A stretch of 64,000 nt of DNA. Origin: Tausonia pullulans (taxonomy: Eukaryota; Basidiomycota; Tremellomycetes; Cystofilobasidiales; Mrakiaceae). The number at the start of each line of letters is the position of its first letter. Within the stretch, counting starts at the first letter, position 1. Below the pieces are notes generated by a model. The model saw only the letters and a list, made by a program, of their open reading frames with translations, did no database searches and was not told where the DNA came from. The DNA lies in NCBI GenBank assembly GCA_951802195.1, contig OX637634.1, forward strand, positions 124,001 to 188,000. Direction: 5' to 3'. The position numbers and the translations under genes are program-made. This document shows positions 62,949 through 64,000 of this stretch, in pieces.

Positions 62949-63351
62949 TGTCAGGATCTAGCGGACTGGCTACCTCGACCCTGCGCCTGGCCAACGCGGC
63001 GCCAATAGCCTTTCCCTTGCTTGATCAGCATTCCCATTCCTTTATCCCTTTGTTGCCTCATCTGTCCCACACTCTTTGATTTCTAAACTTTCTCATCACT
63101 TCCTTATTCTCATCACTCCCTTGTTCTCACCACTCGTCCATAAAACGCTCATTTCATCGTAGATTTTGTTCTGCACTCTGACTATCATTTGGACCCGACA
63201 AACTTGCCCAAGACCCTTCAGCGAGCCCGTGTCACCTCCGCCACTTCAGTTCCATCTCATCACCCACCTCCGCTCTCAGTACACTTCATCGCCAACGTTC
63301 CCCTCCTCGCCCAACCTCCTCTGCCATTGACCCTTGGGCCAATCCTAACAC
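62949..63351 (+). repeat. Ty3 LTR, type B (403 bp), shared by two units
   Basis: TGTCAGGATCTAGCGG...CCAATCCTAACA. Closest to 38187-38623. Carries the same ACTCTGACT element as type A. Confidence 0.88.
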
Positions 63352-64000
63352 CGACCCGTCCGACCCGACGGGTTCGCCTTCGTCTGCCAACGGCCCCTCG
63401 CTTTTCGACAATATTTCTGGACCCCCTCTTTACTCTTTGTCCATCCACACCCAGATATCGGCTCACAGTCCTCCCATGCTCTCACCGGTCGATCGTTTTC
63501 CACTACCCTCCAACCCATTCCATTGCCTTTCCACCGACGACATCCCCACGGCTTCCTTTCATGAGGAAGATCACGTCGTCCTGCCCCTCTCCATCGCCTT
63601 CGGATCCACCTCCTTCGACACATACGCACTGCTCGACAGCGGTGCCACATCCAACTTTATCGACTCGTCCCTTGTCGATAAGCACTCGGTTCCACTCGTG
63701 GTAAAGAACGCCCCTCGCGCCCTCGAGGTCGTCGACGGTCGCCCGATCGCATCGGGAGCCGTCACGCATCACACCTCTCCCCTGGCCCTCACCGTCCCTA
63801 GGCATCGACACACCGAATCCCTCTCTTTCGACGTCACCTCCCTTGGCCACTATCCGATCATCCTCGGTATCCCCTGGCTCAAACGACACAATCCCTCGAT
63901 CGACTGGCCAGCGCATTACCTCGTTTTCGACTCGCAGTACTGCCGGAGCTCCTGCCTCTCACGAGAAACCCCCACCATAGCCAAACCCCTCAGTCAAGTC
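62949..64000 (+). mobile_element. Further partial Ty3 unit running off the window
   Basis: LTR type B (62949-63351) is followed immediately by sequence apparently identical to 58817-59465, the beginning of the pol region, with no gag between them (63352-64000). Incomplete at least at its left part; the rest lies outside the window. Confidence 0.88.

Larger units (their letters stand above)
57356..63351 (+). mobile_element. Ty3 chromovirus, coding part looks whole
   Basis: Ty3-type LTR retrotransposon (Metaviridae, chromodomain-bearing). LTR type A 57356-57717 (362 bp), gag ORF 57787-58812, pol ORF 58903-62898, then LTR type B 62949-63351 (403 bp). The two LTRs belong to different subtypes, so the unit looks chimeric rather than a simple insertion. 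Its left part up to 60566 is copied in inverted orientation at 38624-41834. The 3' LTR is also the 5' LTR of a further partial unit. Confidence 0.9.

Noticed and set aside
36500-64000. CRISPR-like or other regularly spaced repeat system
   Set aside because: All repeats here resolve into LTRs, their internal duplications and the inverted duplication; no short repeat-spacer pattern exists.

Overview
This is a GC-rich, intron-dense nuclear segment of a basidiomycete fungus. Short GT-AG introns (mostly 50-100 bp) cut nearly every host gene, neighbours are tightly packed and often convergent or divergent, and the gene set is eukaryotic and fungal: class I histone deacetylase, Zn2Cys6 regulator, Pex10, Rna14, RINT1/Tip20. 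The style fits Pucciniomycotina (a Rhodotorula- or Sporobolomyces-like red yeast), but that placement is inference.

Bases 1-36321 are ordinary gene-dense chromosome. In order: class I HDAC (5' end outside the window), PIG-U/Gab1 of the GPI transamidase, a Zn2Cys6 transcription factor, a PHOSPHO-type HAD phosphatase (-) head-to-head with methylthioadenosine phosphorylase (+), ribosomal protein eS27 (-), PEX10 (+), a Bet1-type SNARE (-), a Gfo/Idh/MocA oxidoreductase (+, probably D-galacturonate reductase), a SET/NAP histone chaperone (-), a CLYBL-type CoA-ester lyase (+), a mitochondrial citrate carrier (-), RINT1/Tip20 (+) and Rna14 (-). Most are housekeeping genes of chromatin, RNA 3'-end processing, ER/Golgi traffic and peroxisome assembly. 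CLYBL and the citrate carrier may share mitochondrial organic-acid metabolism. Coordinates of spliced genes run from start codon to stop codon and include introns.

Bases 36924-64000 are an accumulation of LTR retrotransposons around one small hypothetical gene (37115-37735). I separate three Copia-type families (called Copia-1, -2 and -3 here) and one chromodomain-bearing Ty3 family. From 47948 to the window end, units of different families stand head-to-tail and share single LTRs. A 4609-bp stretch of this array (55958-60566) is repeated almost exactly in inverted orientation at 38624-47947. That left arm is itself split by a very young, complete-looking Copia-2 insertion (42989-47698; identical 176-bp LTRs; 5-bp target duplication GCCTT). 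This mixed-family shared-LTR array and its inverted duplication are the most unusual features of the window. Two priming signals are also visible: a Copia primer-binding site that looks complementary to a tRNA-Ile anticodon arm with C opposite the inosine position, and a Tf1/sushi-like self-priming complementarity in the Ty3 family.
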